This document shows positions 1 to 9,400 of a DNA stretch of 64,000 nt, piece after piece (the first letter of the stretch is position 1; each line of letters starts with the position of its first letter). The translations under genes and the position numbers were made by a program. This stretch comes from Myroides sp. 1354 (lineage in GTDB: Bacteria; Bacteroidota; Bacteroidia; Flavobacteriales; Flavobacteriaceae), in the NCBI RefSeq assembly GCF_030324495.1, contig NZ_JACAGN010000003.1:124001-188000 (forward strand), written 5' to 3'. Below the pieces are notes generated by a model. The model saw only the letters and a list, made by a program, of their open reading frames with translations. It searched no databases and was not told the origin of the DNA.

Positions 1-764
1 AACAAATTATCATGATTACGGGACCGAATATGTCAGGTAAATCTGCGATCCTACGTCAAACAGCTTTGATTGTGCTATTAGCTCAAATGGGATGTTTTGT
101 TCCTGCCGCTGCTGTGCGCATGGGCGTAGTGGATAAAATATTTACGCGCGTTGGAGCATCAGATAATATTTCTATGGGTGAATCAACTTTTATGGTCGAG
201 ATGAATGAAACGGCTTCCATTTTGAATAACATTTCTAATCGAAGCTTGGTGCTTTTGGATGAAATTGGCCGTGGAACAAGTACCTATGATGGAATTTCTA
301 TCGCATGGGCCATTGCAGAGTTTTTACATCAACATCCCTCCAAACCCAAAACCTTGTTTGCGACGCATTATCACGAATTAAATGATATGCAAGAACACTT
401 TGAAGGAGTAAAAAACTACAATGTTTCGGTAAAAGAATTAAAGGATAATGTATTATTCATTCGCAAATTAGTTCCTGGTGGAAGTGCACATAGTTTTGGT
501 ATTCATGTAGCCAAAATGGCGGGCATGCCACAGATTGTCATTAATCGCGCGCAAAAGATGTTGAAACAATTGGAAAAAACACATCGAAATGACGATGAAA
601 CGAGTTTAAAACCTGCGGAACAAGATTTACAATTGAGTATTTTTAATATTGACGACCCACTTTTGGCAAGTCTAAAAGATGAATTATCGGTTATTGATAT
701 CAATACCCTAACTCCTGTAGAAGCTTTAATGAAGCTACACGAATTGAAAAAAATGATTCAATAA
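1..764 (+). CDS. mutS: DNA mismatch repair protein MutS, C-terminal part (5' end outside window)
   Basis: This is the ATPase and C-terminal part of MutS, which recognises mispaired bases and recruits MutL. The frame is already open at the left edge, so this is a fragment of a protein that is normally about 860 aa. The Walker A motif GPNMSGKS lies right at the edge, followed by the signature STFMVEM, the Walker B region [16 protein letters not shown] and the ATHYHEL switch motif. The helix-turn-helix dimerisation region follows ([16 protein letters not shown]), and the tail ends in a helical segment as in other MutS proteins. It is followed directly by a terminator hairpin, so it probably ends its transcript. 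Family assignment is certain; only the start is unknown. Confidence 0.97.
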   Translation, partial: QIIMITGPNMSGKSAILRQTALIVLLAQMGCFVPAAAVRMGVVDKIFTRVGASDNISMGESTFMVEMNETASILNNISNRSLVLLDEIGRGTSTYDGISIAWAIAEFLHQHPSKPKTLFATHYHELNDMQEHFEGVKNYNVSVKELKDNVLFIRKLVPGGSAHSFGIHVAKMAGMPQIVINRAQKMLKQLEKTHRNDDETSLKPAEQDLQLSIFNIDDPLLASLKDELSVIDINTLTPVEALMKLHELKKMIQ

Positions 765-791
765 GTAAAAATACACTTAAAAATAGAGCAC

Positions 792-827
792 AATCGACTT
801 ACCTCAACGGGTAGGTCGATTTTTTTA
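792..827 (+). terminator. intrinsic terminator after mutS
   Basis: A 12-bp stem (792-803 with 810-821, one G-T pair) with a 6-base loop is followed by a T run. It lies 28 bases after the mutS stop codon. Confidence 0.85.
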
Positions 828-901
828 TAAAAAATTTCACTTTTTTACCTCCTGACTACCAAACGATTAAAAAAAACATCAAAAAATAATAGGATTACGC
901 A

Positions 902-932
902 TTTGTACAAGTGAAAAATTGTTTTACATTTG
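902..932 (+). promoter_or_regulatory. promoter of first tRNA-Gly/tRNA-Leu cassette
   Basis: TTTG at 902-905 and TACATTTG at 925-932 are separated by 19 bases. This matches the Bacteroidota -33/-7 consensus (TTTG and TAnnTTTG). The bases after it (GCACTCGCA) recur after the other two tRNA promoters in the window. Confidence 0.75.
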
Positions 933-973
933 CACTCGCATTACAGAAATAATGCACACGATCATAAACGCTT

Positions 974-1046
974 GCGAAAATAGCTCAGTTGGTAGAGCGC
1001 AACCTTGCCAAGGTTGAGGTCGCGGGTTCGAACCCCGTTTTTCGCT
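974..1046 (+). tRNA. tRNA-Gly (anticodon GCC)
   Basis: A full cloverleaf can be drawn. The 7-bp acceptor is GCGAAAA with TTTTCGC, the D arm is GCTC/GAGC, and the anticodon stem CAACC/GGTTG has loop TTGCCAA (anticodon GCC). The T arm is GCGGG/CCCGT around TTCGAAC, and the discriminator base is T, as expected for glycine. CCA is not encoded. An identical copy lies at 11350. Confidence 0.96.
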
Positions 1047-1063
1047 CGAGAGTTTTTTATCAA

Positions 1064-1149
1064 GCTCGAGTGGTGGAAGTGGTAGACACGCTGGACTTAA
1101 AATCCAGTGAACAGTAATGTTCGTGCGGGTTCAAGTCCCGCCTCGAGTA
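1064..1149 (+). tRNA. tRNA-Leu (anticodon TAA)
   Basis: This is a class II tRNA with a long variable arm. The acceptor GCTCGAG pairs with CTCGAGT (first pair G-T), the anticodon stem CTGGA/TCCAG has loop CTTAAAA (anticodon TAA), and the T arm is GCGGG/CCCGC around TTCAAGT. The discriminator is A, and CCA is not encoded. It is the first of three identical copies (also at 11439 and 12131), 17 bases after tRNA-Gly in the same transcript. Confidence 0.96.
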
Positions 1150-1154
1150 CAAAA

Positions 1155-1188
1155 AAGTCCTAAGTTAACGCTTGGGACTTTTTTTTTT
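1155..1188 (+). terminator. terminator of first tRNA cassette
   Basis: A 10-bp stem (1155-1164 with 1171-1180, one wobble pair) around TTAACG is followed by a long T run. Near-identical hairpins follow the other two tRNA-Leu copies. Confidence 0.9.
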
Positions 1189-1559
1189 GCCCCTAAATGG
1201 CTTATTTTGGATCAGGAACAAAAGTTGAGGACAGTGAAAATATTTTTCTATATATAGGGCAAATTGCCATTTGCCCCTACTGGATTCTTTTGGATTTGCT
1301 TTTTCGTCAGATTATCGATTAAAGAAAATATACCCTTAGATCAGAAAATTCATCTGATAACTGCTAACCGATAACCCTCCTATCCATTTTCCTTCATAGA
1401 TTCGTTCAAAAACACCCCCATTCCTTCTACCTAAACAGTAAATTTTTCTCTTTCGACAAATCACATTTATCCACAAAGAGCTTTTATTCTTTAAAAACAT
1501 AAAAATAAAGTTATTTTATCCTTATTTAATTCTTTATTGCAGATAAAAAATCCTTAACA
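1189..1559. other. intergenic stretch without a recognised gene; small REP-like palindrome
   Basis: I see no credible ORF or RNA gene here. One clear element is the inverted repeat GGGCAAA (1257-1263) and TTTGCCC (1270-1276) around a 6-base loop, embedded in a phrase (TTGCCCCTA) that also occurs imperfectly at about 1188. It looks like a dispersed palindromic repeat unit, but only one full copy is visible. The remainder is AT-rich. Confidence 0.4.
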
Positions 1560-1567
1560 TACCTTTG
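1537..1567 (+). promoter_or_regulatory. predicted promoter of the leader ORF-ragA-ragB transcript
   Basis: TTG at 1537-1539 and TACCTTTG at 1560-1567 are 20 bases apart, fitting the Bacteroidota promoter pattern. Transcription would start near 1574, leaving an untranslated leader of about 265 bases before the preferred ragA start. That is long enough for the small ORF and hairpins described below. Confidence 0.6.
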
Positions 1568-1597
1568 CACTGTTGTTCCTGATCTAAATTAAATAAC

Positions 1598-1693
1598 ATG
1601 GAGAAAATAATAAACCCTTTTTCAAAGCTAATTAACATGCAACTTCTACTGTCTTATTTTTCGATGAATATGACAAGCATGTGTATGCCTTAA
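1598..1693 (+). CDS. 31-codon Met-rich leader ORF upstream of ragA
   Basis: A short ORF starts about 25 bases after the predicted transcription start. It encodes 31 residues, six of them Met, with five of those in the last 18 and the C-terminus reading SMNMTSMCMP. I do not recognise the peptide. It lies inside the leader of the RagA/RagB operon and is followed 40 bases later by a strong terminator hairpin. The layout fits a regulatory leader peptide that senses charging of Met or Cys tRNA. It could also be a small secreted or modified peptide, or a chance ORF. Bacteroidota often lack a Shine-Dalgarno sequence, so its absence does not argue against translation. No homology search was possible. 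Confidence 0.45.
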   Translation: MEKIINPFSKLINMQLLLSYFSMNMTSMCMP

Positions 1694-1699
1694 CGAAAA

Positions 1700-1747
1700 C
1701 AAAGCTTTATTATTTTTTTGTTCTTCAAAACAGAAAAGGAGGCTTTG
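1700..1747 (+). promoter_or_regulatory. possible antiterminator pairing in ragA leader
   Basis: CAAAGCT (1700-1706), just after the leader ORF stop codon, can pair over 7 positions with GGCTTTG (1741-1747, one wobble pair). The second segment includes the last four bases of the 5' arm of the terminator stem, so the two structures exclude each other. This is inference from pairing alone. Confidence 0.3.
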
Positions 1748-1765
1748 GTAGAGCCTCCTTTTTTT
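1734..1765 (+). terminator. terminator hairpin inside the ragA leader (candidate attenuator)
   Basis: AAAAGGAGGCT (1734-1744) pairs perfectly with 1752-1762 around a 7-base loop and runs into T residues. It stands between the predicted promoter and ragA with no complete large gene before it. It should therefore stop a fraction of transcripts unless it is controlled. Confidence 0.75.
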
Positions 1766-1766
1766 A

Positions 1767-1814
1767 TATCGTTTTTTAAGCAGCAAAAAACGATAGTCAA
1801 TTCTGTATGCTGCT
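1767..1814 (+). promoter_or_regulatory. second leader hairpin with possible H-type pseudoknot before ragA
   Basis: A perfect 11-bp stem (1767-1777 with 1785-1795) encloses the loop AAGCAGC. Loop bases 1779-1784 (AGCAGC) are complementary to 1809-1814 (GCTGCT), which would make an H-type pseudoknot. It ends 25 bases before the preferred ragA start codon. The structure has not been folded by program. Confidence 0.35.
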
Positions 1815-1839
1815 AAAAATAATCAAATTTTTAGTAAAA

Positions 1840-4800
1840 ATGAAACGTATTCAACTTCGGCTACTACTAAGTAGCCTGCTATTGCTATGCAATATAGCCT
1901 TAGCCCAACAATTAACTATTACAGGTGTAGTTCGTGAACACAATGGAGATGTACTTCCAGGTGTATCCGTTACGATAGCCAACACAACACAAGGAGTACA
2001 AACTGACTTAAATGGGAAATATAGCTTAATGTTCCAGGAAGGAGATAAACTTCACTTTGATTATATTGGATTTCAATCCCAAATCATTCAAGTAAATAAA
2101 CAAACGGTTCTTGATGTTACCCTACTTGAAGATGCGGTTGATTTAGATGACATTGTCATTGTTGCTTATGGTACACAAAAACAAAAAGCAGTTGTAGGAG
2201 CCATTAGTCAGATTAAAAGTGATGTATTAGACAAACAAGTGGCTACTTCAGTAGTAACAGCGCTTCAAGGAACTGTAGCTGGAGTTAATATCATCAACTC
2301 GAGTTCACAACCAGGGGAAAGTCCGACAATTCGCGTAAGAGGAATCGGTTCGATTAACGCTTCAGCCGATCCGCTCATTATCTTAGATGGGGCTCCTTAT
2401 TCAGGAAACCTCAACTCAATCAGTGCAGATCAGATTGAAACGATCAATATACTCAAAGACGCCTCCTCTACTGCTCTATATGGTTCTAGGGGAGCTAATG
2501 GTGTTATTTTGATTAAAACAAAAATGGGCAAGCGCAATAGCGAACCAGAAGTTCAAGTTAAATTGAGTTCTGGCGTTGCCTTTGATGCGGTACAAACACA
2601 TAAGGTTTTGGACACTCAAGGATATACTTCTTATTTATGGGAAGGTCGAAAAAACAATTACCATTACGTTTTAGGACAAGACGAAACGACAGCACGCAAA
2701 AATGCGTCAGATGGATTGGTGAGTTACTTTGGTTATAATCCTTTTGGAACCAACCAACCCGTAGATTACAACGGCAATTGGACGGTCAAAGATCCTTTAT
2801 TATGGGAAACGGATTGGAAAAAAGAACTACAACGCAATCAAGCATTCCGAAATGAATACAACTTCAACATTGCTGGAGGAAGTGATCGCACTACGTATTT
2901 CTTATCTGCCAACTACCTCAACCAAGACGGGATGATTAAAACGTCCAATTTTGAGCGTACTACGGTTCGTTTAAATATAGAAAGTAAGGTTGCTCCTTGG
3001 TTACAAGTGGGAGCCAATACAGCCTATGCTAGCTCCAATCAAAATTACCCGACGCAAAGTGGCACCAACTTATACAGTCCGATGAATTGGATTTACGCAA
3101 TGCCTAGTGTGTTTCCTGTTTATAAAAGAGATGCAAAAGGCCAATTGGTATACGATGCTGCAGGAGATCGCATTTACGATTATGGAAATGCATCCAGCAA
3201 AGACATCAACAGTGTACGTCCTATTATGAGTGGAGAAAATGCCGTGGGAATACTTTATAACAATAGTACAATAAACCGACGTTCGTCTTTGAGTTGGAAT
3301 GGTTTCGCAAAAGTAGATCTAACTGAAGGTCTATATTTCAAATCCAACTTGTCCTATGAAAAATACGATTTCAACGTCAAAGAATACAACAATGCTCAAT
3401 ATGGACAAGCCTCAAGTGTGCAAGGACGTGTACAAAAATCCAAAGACACTTCAGAAACGATTAATTTCATCAATGCATTACACTATGACAAAGTATTCGG
3501 AGACCACCATCTAGCGGTGGATGGAATTGTAGAAGCTTACCGCTTTAAACAAGACTTATTCCATGCCTCCTCTACCGGCTATCTACCAGGCAACTCAGAA
3601 ATTGGTAGTGGTACCGCTCTAGAAAGCATTGAAGGATATGAAGTAGAAGATCGTTTGACGAGTTATTTAGGAAGAGTAAGTTACGATTACAACAACAAAT
3701 ATTTTATAGAAGGTTCATTTAGACGAGATTCTAGTACGCGTTTTGATCAATCGGTACGCGCTGGAAACTTTTATTCGATTGGAGGGTCGTGGATTGTTTC
3801 TTCTGAAGATTTCTTATCGACAAATTCTTATATTGATTTATTAAAACTAAGAGTTTCTTATGGAGAGTTGGGAAACAACAATCTAAAAGACAAGTATTTT
3901 CCTTATCTAAGATTATTTGAAACGGGCTACAATCAATTAGATCGTCCTGGAGTTATTTTAGGCGACTTAACAGATCCTTATCTGACTTGGGAGAAAACGG
4001 CATCGTTTAACGTTGGACTTGACTTTAGTTTGTTTAATAATCGCTTAGAAGGGTCGGTAGATTACTACAAAAAGCGTTCCATTGACTTGTTGTTTGCCAT
4101 TCCGCAAGCACCATCAACGGGTAATCTAGAACTACTATCTAACGCGGGAACCATCGAGAACTACGGCTTAGAAGTCAGTTTAACCACTCATCTTCTTCGC
4201 ACACAAGATTGGAAATGGGATACCTCATTCCATTTTTCTATTGATCGAAACAAAATCAAATCCTTGACTCAAGATAGTTTCATCAGTGGATTAAATCGTT
4301 GGGAAGAAGGGCATTCCCTTTATGATTTTTACCTTAGAGAATGGGCAGGAGTAGATCCGAATGACGGTTACGGGATGTGGTATAAAGATGTAGTAGATAC
4401 AAAAGGACAAGTCATAGGCAAAAAAACAACCAAAGATTATGATGAAGCAACGCGTTATTACAAACACAGCGCCTTACCGAAGATCGTAGGGGGATTCAAC
4501 ACAAGCTTATCCTATAAAAATTTCGACTTCAGCGCCTTTTTTAATTTCAGTTTAGGAGGGTATCTCTACGACAATGATTATGCGAGTTTAATGGGTGGAA
4601 TTTCCAAAGGATATCAAAGTTCACCTGATTTAGAAAATCGCTGGCAAAAGCCAGGGGATATAACAGACACCCCCCTTATCCTGAATGCTTCAAATAATTT
4701 CGCCGCAACCTCCACGCGATTTTTATACAAAAATGATTATCTCCGATTGAAAGCGTTGACTTTAGGGTATTCACTTCCTGTAGAACGATTGAGTAAAATC

Positions 4801-4956
4801 AAGCTCAAACAAGCCAGAGTATATATCCAAGGAGAGAATTTATTGACCTTCCAATCCCATAAAGGAATCGACCCCGAACAAGCCATTAATGGTGTGACTA
4901 ATTATCGTGTTCCCTTGTCGGCTACTATTTCTGTGGGATTAAATATTAATTTTTAA
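1840..4956 (+). CDS. SusC/RagA-family TonB-dependent outer-membrane transporter
   Basis: This outer-membrane active transporter imports a ligand captured with its partner lipoprotein, powered by TonB. An in-frame start exists at 1807, but the ATG at 1840 gives a textbook signal peptide (MKRIQLRLLLSSLLLLCNIALAQ) and is preferred. A carboxypeptidase-regulatory-like domain follows (residues about 25-105), then the TonB plug with the SusC signature around RVRGIGSINASADPLIILDG and LKDASSTALYGSRGANGV. The rest is a beta-barrel ending in an aromatic-terminated strand (SVGLNINF). The length, about 1040 aa, is normal. The RagB partner starts 10 bases downstream. The ligand is unknown, and no sugar-degrading enzyme lies nearby. 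The leader ORF and hairpins upstream suggest attenuation control. Confidence 0.92.
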   Translation: MKRIQLRLLLSSLLLLCNIALAQQLTITGVVREHNGDVLPGVSVTIANTTQGVQTDLNGKYSLMFQEGDKLHFDYIGFQSQIIQVNKQTVLDVTLLEDAVDLDDIVIVAYGTQKQKAVVGAISQIKSDVLDKQVATSVVTALQGTVAGVNIINSSSQPGESPTIRVRGIGSINASADPLIILDGAPYSGNLNSISADQIETINILKDASSTALYGSRGANGVILIKTKMGKRNSEPEVQVKLSSGVAFDAVQTHKVLDTQGYTSYLWEGRKNNYHYVLGQDETTARKNASDGLVSYFGYNPFGTNQPVDYNGNWTVKDPLLWETDWKKELQRNQAFRNEYNFNIAGGSDRTTYFLSANYLNQDGMIKTSNFERTTVRLNIESKVAPWLQVGANTAYASSNQNYPTQSGTNLYSPMNWIYAMPSVFPVYKRDAKGQLVYDAAGDRIYDYGNASSKDINSVRPIMSGENAVGILYNNSTINRRSSLSWNGFAKVDLTEGLYFKSNLSYEKYDFNVKEYNNAQYGQASSVQGRVQKSKDTSETINFINALHYDKVFGDHHLAVDGIVEAYRFKQDLFHASSTGYLPGNSEIGSGTALESIEGYEVEDRLTSYLGRVSYDYNNKYFIEGSFRRDSSTRFDQSVRAGNFYSIGGSWIVSSEDFLSTNSYIDLLKLRVSYGELGNNNLKDKYFPYLRLFETGYNQLDRPGVILGDLTDPYLTWEKTASFNVGLDFSLFNNRLEGSVDYYKKRSIDLLFAIPQAPSTGNLELLSNAGTIENYGLEVSLTTHLLRTQDWKWDTSFHFSIDRNKIKSLTQDSFISGLNRWEEGHSLYDFYLREWAGVDPNDGYGMWYKDVVDTKGQVIGKKTTKDYDEATRYYKHSALPKIVGGFNTSLSYKNFDFSAFFNFSLGGYLYDNDYASLMGGISKGYQSSPDLENRWQKPGDITDTPLILNASNNFAATSTRFLYKNDYLRLKALTLGYSLPVERLSKIKLKQARVYIQGENLLTFQSHKGIDPEQAINGVTNYRVPLSATISVGLNINF

Positions 4957-4966
4957 ACGTATACAT

Positions 4967-6358
4967 ATGATACAATTTCTTATAAAAGGTGCTCTACTAG
5001 CTGTAATTGTCAGCACCCTCTTCAGTTGTTCGTCTGATTTTTTAGATGAACCTCAACCCAAAGACAGCATTGCTCCCGAAATTGTTTTCGGAAGCAACGA
5101 AGGAGCGACTTCCTTTTTATCAGGCATCTTAAGATTACAAAGAATGTCTATGATTAACGATGAAGCTTCAGGTCTTCATAGCATCTTATTTGCGCGAAGC
5201 GTAAAAGGATCCGATTTGATTCAAAAACAGATTTGGTTTGGTGATGATTACGATCATCAAGTCTATGTTAGCACAGGTACACGTTCGGTATTTTCTTGGC
5301 GATTGCCATATAAAATCATTGATCAGGTTAACAACCTAATTCAAGGGGTAGAAGCAAGTACCAAAATTAGTCCTGCAGATAAAGATGTATTGATTGGACA
5401 GGCTTTAGCCCTTAGAGGATACTATTATTTTCAATTGGCTATTGAATTTGGAGATGCCTATTTATCTCCACAGCACCATGCCTTTCCTCCTATTTACACC
5501 AAACCGTCTTCTACTCCTGCTCCATTTGCCACGAAAGATGAGTTTTTCAATAGAATTACGGAAGATTTAGAAGAAGCAGTGTCTCGTTTAAATGAAAATA
5601 GAGAAAACAAATCCTATATCAATAAAGCAGTAGCCCAAGCATTTTTAGCCCAAGTATATCAATATATGGGTAAATGGGAATTGGCTCAACAACATGCGGT
5701 AGCAGCTTATGGAGGACAACCTGCAACTGTATTAAGAGCAGAGGAATACAACAAAGGCTTTGCCTCTATCTTGGCTACCGAATGGTTATGGGCTTTGCCT
5801 CAAAGTGCAGATCAAACCGTTTATTATCGCTCTCATCCACATGCCATGATGGATCACGTGGCTGTAGCTTACCATGGAACTTTCATCAATGATGCCTTTG
5901 TTCAGCAATTCAGCCCTACCGATGTCCGCAACTTATTTAGCAATTTTTACGAAAAACCAACAGGAGATTGGCAAGAATATGTGACTTCTAAATTCACCTT
6001 TACCTTTGAATCGGATATTCCCATTATTCGATACCCTGAATTGATTTTAATCGAAGCAGAAGCTGCTTATCACTTAGGAGATGAAACCCATGCGCGAACA
6101 TTACTCGATGCCATTCGTCAAAATAGAGATACAGCGGCTCAGGCAACCACAACCAATGGCACTGATTTACTAGAAGCTATTTTACTTGAACGACGAAAAG
6201 AATTATACGGTGAATGCGGCGTAGAATGGTTTGATGCAAAACGACTACTGAGAGGAATTAATCGAGTGGGGAATCACCGTACAAGATTATCTATTGCGCC
6301 TTTAGACAAGCGTTTTCAATTACCAATTCCACAAGAAGAATTAGACGCACGTAATTGA
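4967..6358 (+). CDS. SusD/RagB-family nutrient-binding outer-membrane lipoprotein
   Basis: This is the surface lipoprotein that forms the lid of the RagA/SusC transporter and binds its ligand. The lipobox LFSC places the lipidated Cys at residue 21, followed by SSDFLDEPQPKDS, typical of the SusD N-terminus. TPR-like helices with the RGYYYFQLAIEFGDAYL segment and the C-terminal LLEAILLERRKELYGECGVEWFDAKR motif (SusD/RagB family hallmark) are present. At 463 aa it is of usual size for RagB-like members. It is encoded 10 bases after the transporter and followed by a bidirectional terminator, so the pair forms a two-gene operon. The substrate cannot be deduced. Confidence 0.92.
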   Translation: MIQFLIKGALLAVIVSTLFSCSSDFLDEPQPKDSIAPEIVFGSNEGATSFLSGILRLQRMSMINDEASGLHSILFARSVKGSDLIQKQIWFGDDYDHQVYVSTGTRSVFSWRLPYKIIDQVNNLIQGVEASTKISPADKDVLIGQALALRGYYYFQLAIEFGDAYLSPQHHAFPPIYTKPSSTPAPFATKDEFFNRITEDLEEAVSRLNENRENKSYINKAVAQAFLAQVYQYMGKWELAQQHAVAAYGGQPATVLRAEEYNKGFASILATEWLWALPQSADQTVYYRSHPHAMMDHVAVAYHGTFINDAFVQQFSPTDVRNLFSNFYEKPTGDWQEYVTSKFTFTFESDIPIIRYPELILIEAEAAYHLGDETHARTLLDAIRQNRDTAAQATTTNGTDLLEAILLERRKELYGECGVEWFDAKRLLRGINRVGNHRTRLSIAPLDKRFQLPIPQEELDARN

Positions 6359-6378
6359 TTTATTTTACCAAATATAAA

Positions 6379-6407
6379 AAAAGCCCTAAGTAAAACTTAG
6401 GGCTTTT
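6379..6407. terminator. bidirectional terminator between ragB and the MBG adhesin gene
   Basis: A perfect 12-bp stem (6379-6390 with 6396-6407) is rich in A on one side and T on the other. It can end the rightward RagA/RagB transcript and the leftward transcript of the 6455-10873 gene. Confidence 0.9.
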
Positions 6408-6454
6408 TCAATAAGAAAACGTAAATAAGTCCTTCACATAGGACAATCTATTTT

Positions 6455-9400
6455 TTATTCTTTCACAATGAATTGTACACTTTGCTGTGTATCATTTCCT
6501 TTAAGAACTAGGATATAAGAACCTGCAGCCACTGTTGAAAGTATTTCAATCTGTTTATCTGTGGTACCTTCCACAAATGATCCTTGTTGAATTGTTTGTC
6601 CTATTACATTGTAAATGACATAACTTACTGCTTGTTGTTTATTGTCATTTAAACGAAGATGTAAAACTTGATTCTTCTGCACTGGATTTGGATATACTCC
6701 CCAATCAGCAGTTGCCTTATTTTCAATATAAATTGGACAACTCACCACTTTTTTACCATTATGCAAGGTCAATACAACGTGATATTCCGCTCCTACTTCT
6801 AATACATCTCCAACGTTATTTCCTGCAGAATACGCTTGTTGATCACCGATTGACACACCATTCTTAAACCATTCATACCCTTTAAATACATATCCTCCAT
6901 TGGTTTGTTTGTTGTTATTTACCAATAAGACATTGTTGTACTTCTGATATACGATACGATCAGTTGCTATGCGTTTTTCGATGTATATCTTATATGTTTC
7001 CTGTTCTGTACCACGAGGCGAAGTAACGGTAATCACCTGTTCGTATAAACCATATTCTTTGGTTGACACTGTAATATAATTAGAAGGTGAAACAACTACC
7101 CCATCCGCTACTTGAACTTCAATGACAACCTGATCTTGTGCATGATCACAACCAATTACCACATATACTTCTTTTTCTGGTTTTCCATAAGAAATTCCAT
7201 CGATTATTAAGTTATCAATTCCGACAGCTCTACTGGTTACTTCAATAGTTCTCGTCACAGGCACAGCTGGACTATAATTTTCATTTCCTGCTTGATACGC
7301 TGTAATCGAAACAAATCCTGGTCGTAAAAACTGAACCAATCCACCTTCGCTAACTGTTGCGATTGTCTGATCTATTGCATCATTAATGCGATACGAAACA
7401 GGTAATCCCGAGCTAGCAGATGCAGTTAATTGCAAGGTTGGTGTATCTTCAATCACTACCGTTGTTACAGTTTCAAAATCAATTTCTTGATTTGCTTTTT
7501 CAATTCTCAATGTCCCATTCAATGTAATCACTTCAAATGCAGGTCCATAATCCACAGTTGCTTTTACTGCATATATTCCAACTTCGGTTTTATTGTTATT
7601 GGTATAGGTGATTACAGCTTCTGGTCTAATATTTCCCTCTACTTGTAGAGCTTTTACTTGACCATCATAAATGTAAATTCGATCTGGTAAGGACAATCCG
7701 CTAATTGGACTTTGTTTGATTTCAAAATCAGCACTTGTAAAAGAAACTAACTCATAGTTTGCTCTTACCGTCAAAGTTCCTTGATTAATTGCATAAAGTC
7801 CAATTTCCTCTCCTGCTACACGCGCCAAACGACCAGCAGTAACTTGAATGGGTTGGTCTCCTCTTTGTAAACCTATAGCATTAAACATAAACATAGGATC
7901 TGCATCTCCATAGTTTTTAAATTGATTTTCTCTCACTATTATTTCTAAAGGAGCAGGTGTTATTTTAAGCTTTTCTAGTGTTTCTACCGTCAATGTATAA
8001 TTGCCAGATAAAGCTTGTAACGTACCTAAATCATAAGTATATAAACCTACATTTTCACCAATTTGTCTACCTAATCTTCCGGATAAAGCTGTTGCAGCCG
8101 TATCATTAAATTTCAATCCCGTTACTGTAAAAGTAAAAACAGGATCTAGTTGCCCATAGACTTTTTGTTGATTTGCATCAGGTATAACCCTCAATGCTGC
8201 AGGAGTAATATTCAGTTCACTTCCATGGAAAACTAATTCATAATTTGCCCCCAATACATCTAAATTACCTTGGCTAATTGCATAGGCACCCACATTTTCT
8301 CCAGCTATACGCATCAGTGTTCCTCTTAGTACTTCAGCCTCTGTATCATTGTTTAACAATCCCGTCACTTCGTATGTTAGTATTGGGTCTACCTCACCGT
8401 ATTCTTTCGTTTGCTGATGGGCTCTCACCACTAACTCCGCTTGGATAATCTGAAATTCAGCACTGATAAATGTAATATTGTAGTTTCTTCCTCCATTCAA
8501 ATTACCTTGAGTAAGCGCATAGGTTCCCATTTCTTCCCCTAGTTCTCTTGCAAGATTACCCGTTAAAAGAGCTACAGTATCAGCATATTTAAATCCTGTT
8601 GCTGTGTAAGTATAAATAGGATCTTCACTTCCGTATCTTTTGCTTTGATTAGGATCTGCTGTAATCGTAAGCATTGCCTTTGTTACGGTTAAAGTAAAGG
8701 TTACCTCTTCTGCGGGTAAATATACATTATTACCTGCTTGACTAGCTGTCACCGTAGTTGTTCCCACGCCTTTAATCGTTAGCTTCCCATTTTCAAACTT
8801 AGCAACTGTCTCATCTGCAACCGCATAACTCAATTCCAAATCACTATCTGATGCTCCATGTACAAAAGGTATATCTCCATATACTTTTGTTAGATCCTCT
8901 ACTGTGATTGTTTGAGTTCTTAAAGGCAAAGTTTCAAAAGCCACAGGTCCAAACCATGCTCCACATGGCAATGCACGTACATATACCTCATACTGTGTAT
9001 CAGCTGTTAAATTACTAAATGTGTAAGGAGAGGTAACATTCGTTTTAGTTATTCCTGCTCCTCTTGCGAAGCCTGCAAGTCCATATTCAATTTCAAATGT
9101 TGTTCCTTCCGATTCGATATGCAATACCGTTTCTTCTTCCGTCACTTCAACTTCTGCTGAAGTAACTTCATCACAAGGAACACCTCCTGAAATATCAAAA
9201 TTATCAAAAGCCACATTGAAGTCTACAAATATATCTTCAACATTAGCCTTAATTCTAATTTTTAGGTATTGACCAACATAATCCTCCAAATCATACGTAA
9301 ACGATTGCCAACCACTTGTTCCATCCCCATTGATAGTTTCTATTGTAGAATATGACTGTCCAAAATCAGTCGAAAACTCAACAGTAAAATGACCTAGATC

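Noticed and set aside
7700-8690. Regular repeats that might be a CRISPR array
   Set aside because: They are diverged protein-coding MBG repeats of about 240 bases within one open frame, without identical short repeats or spacers.
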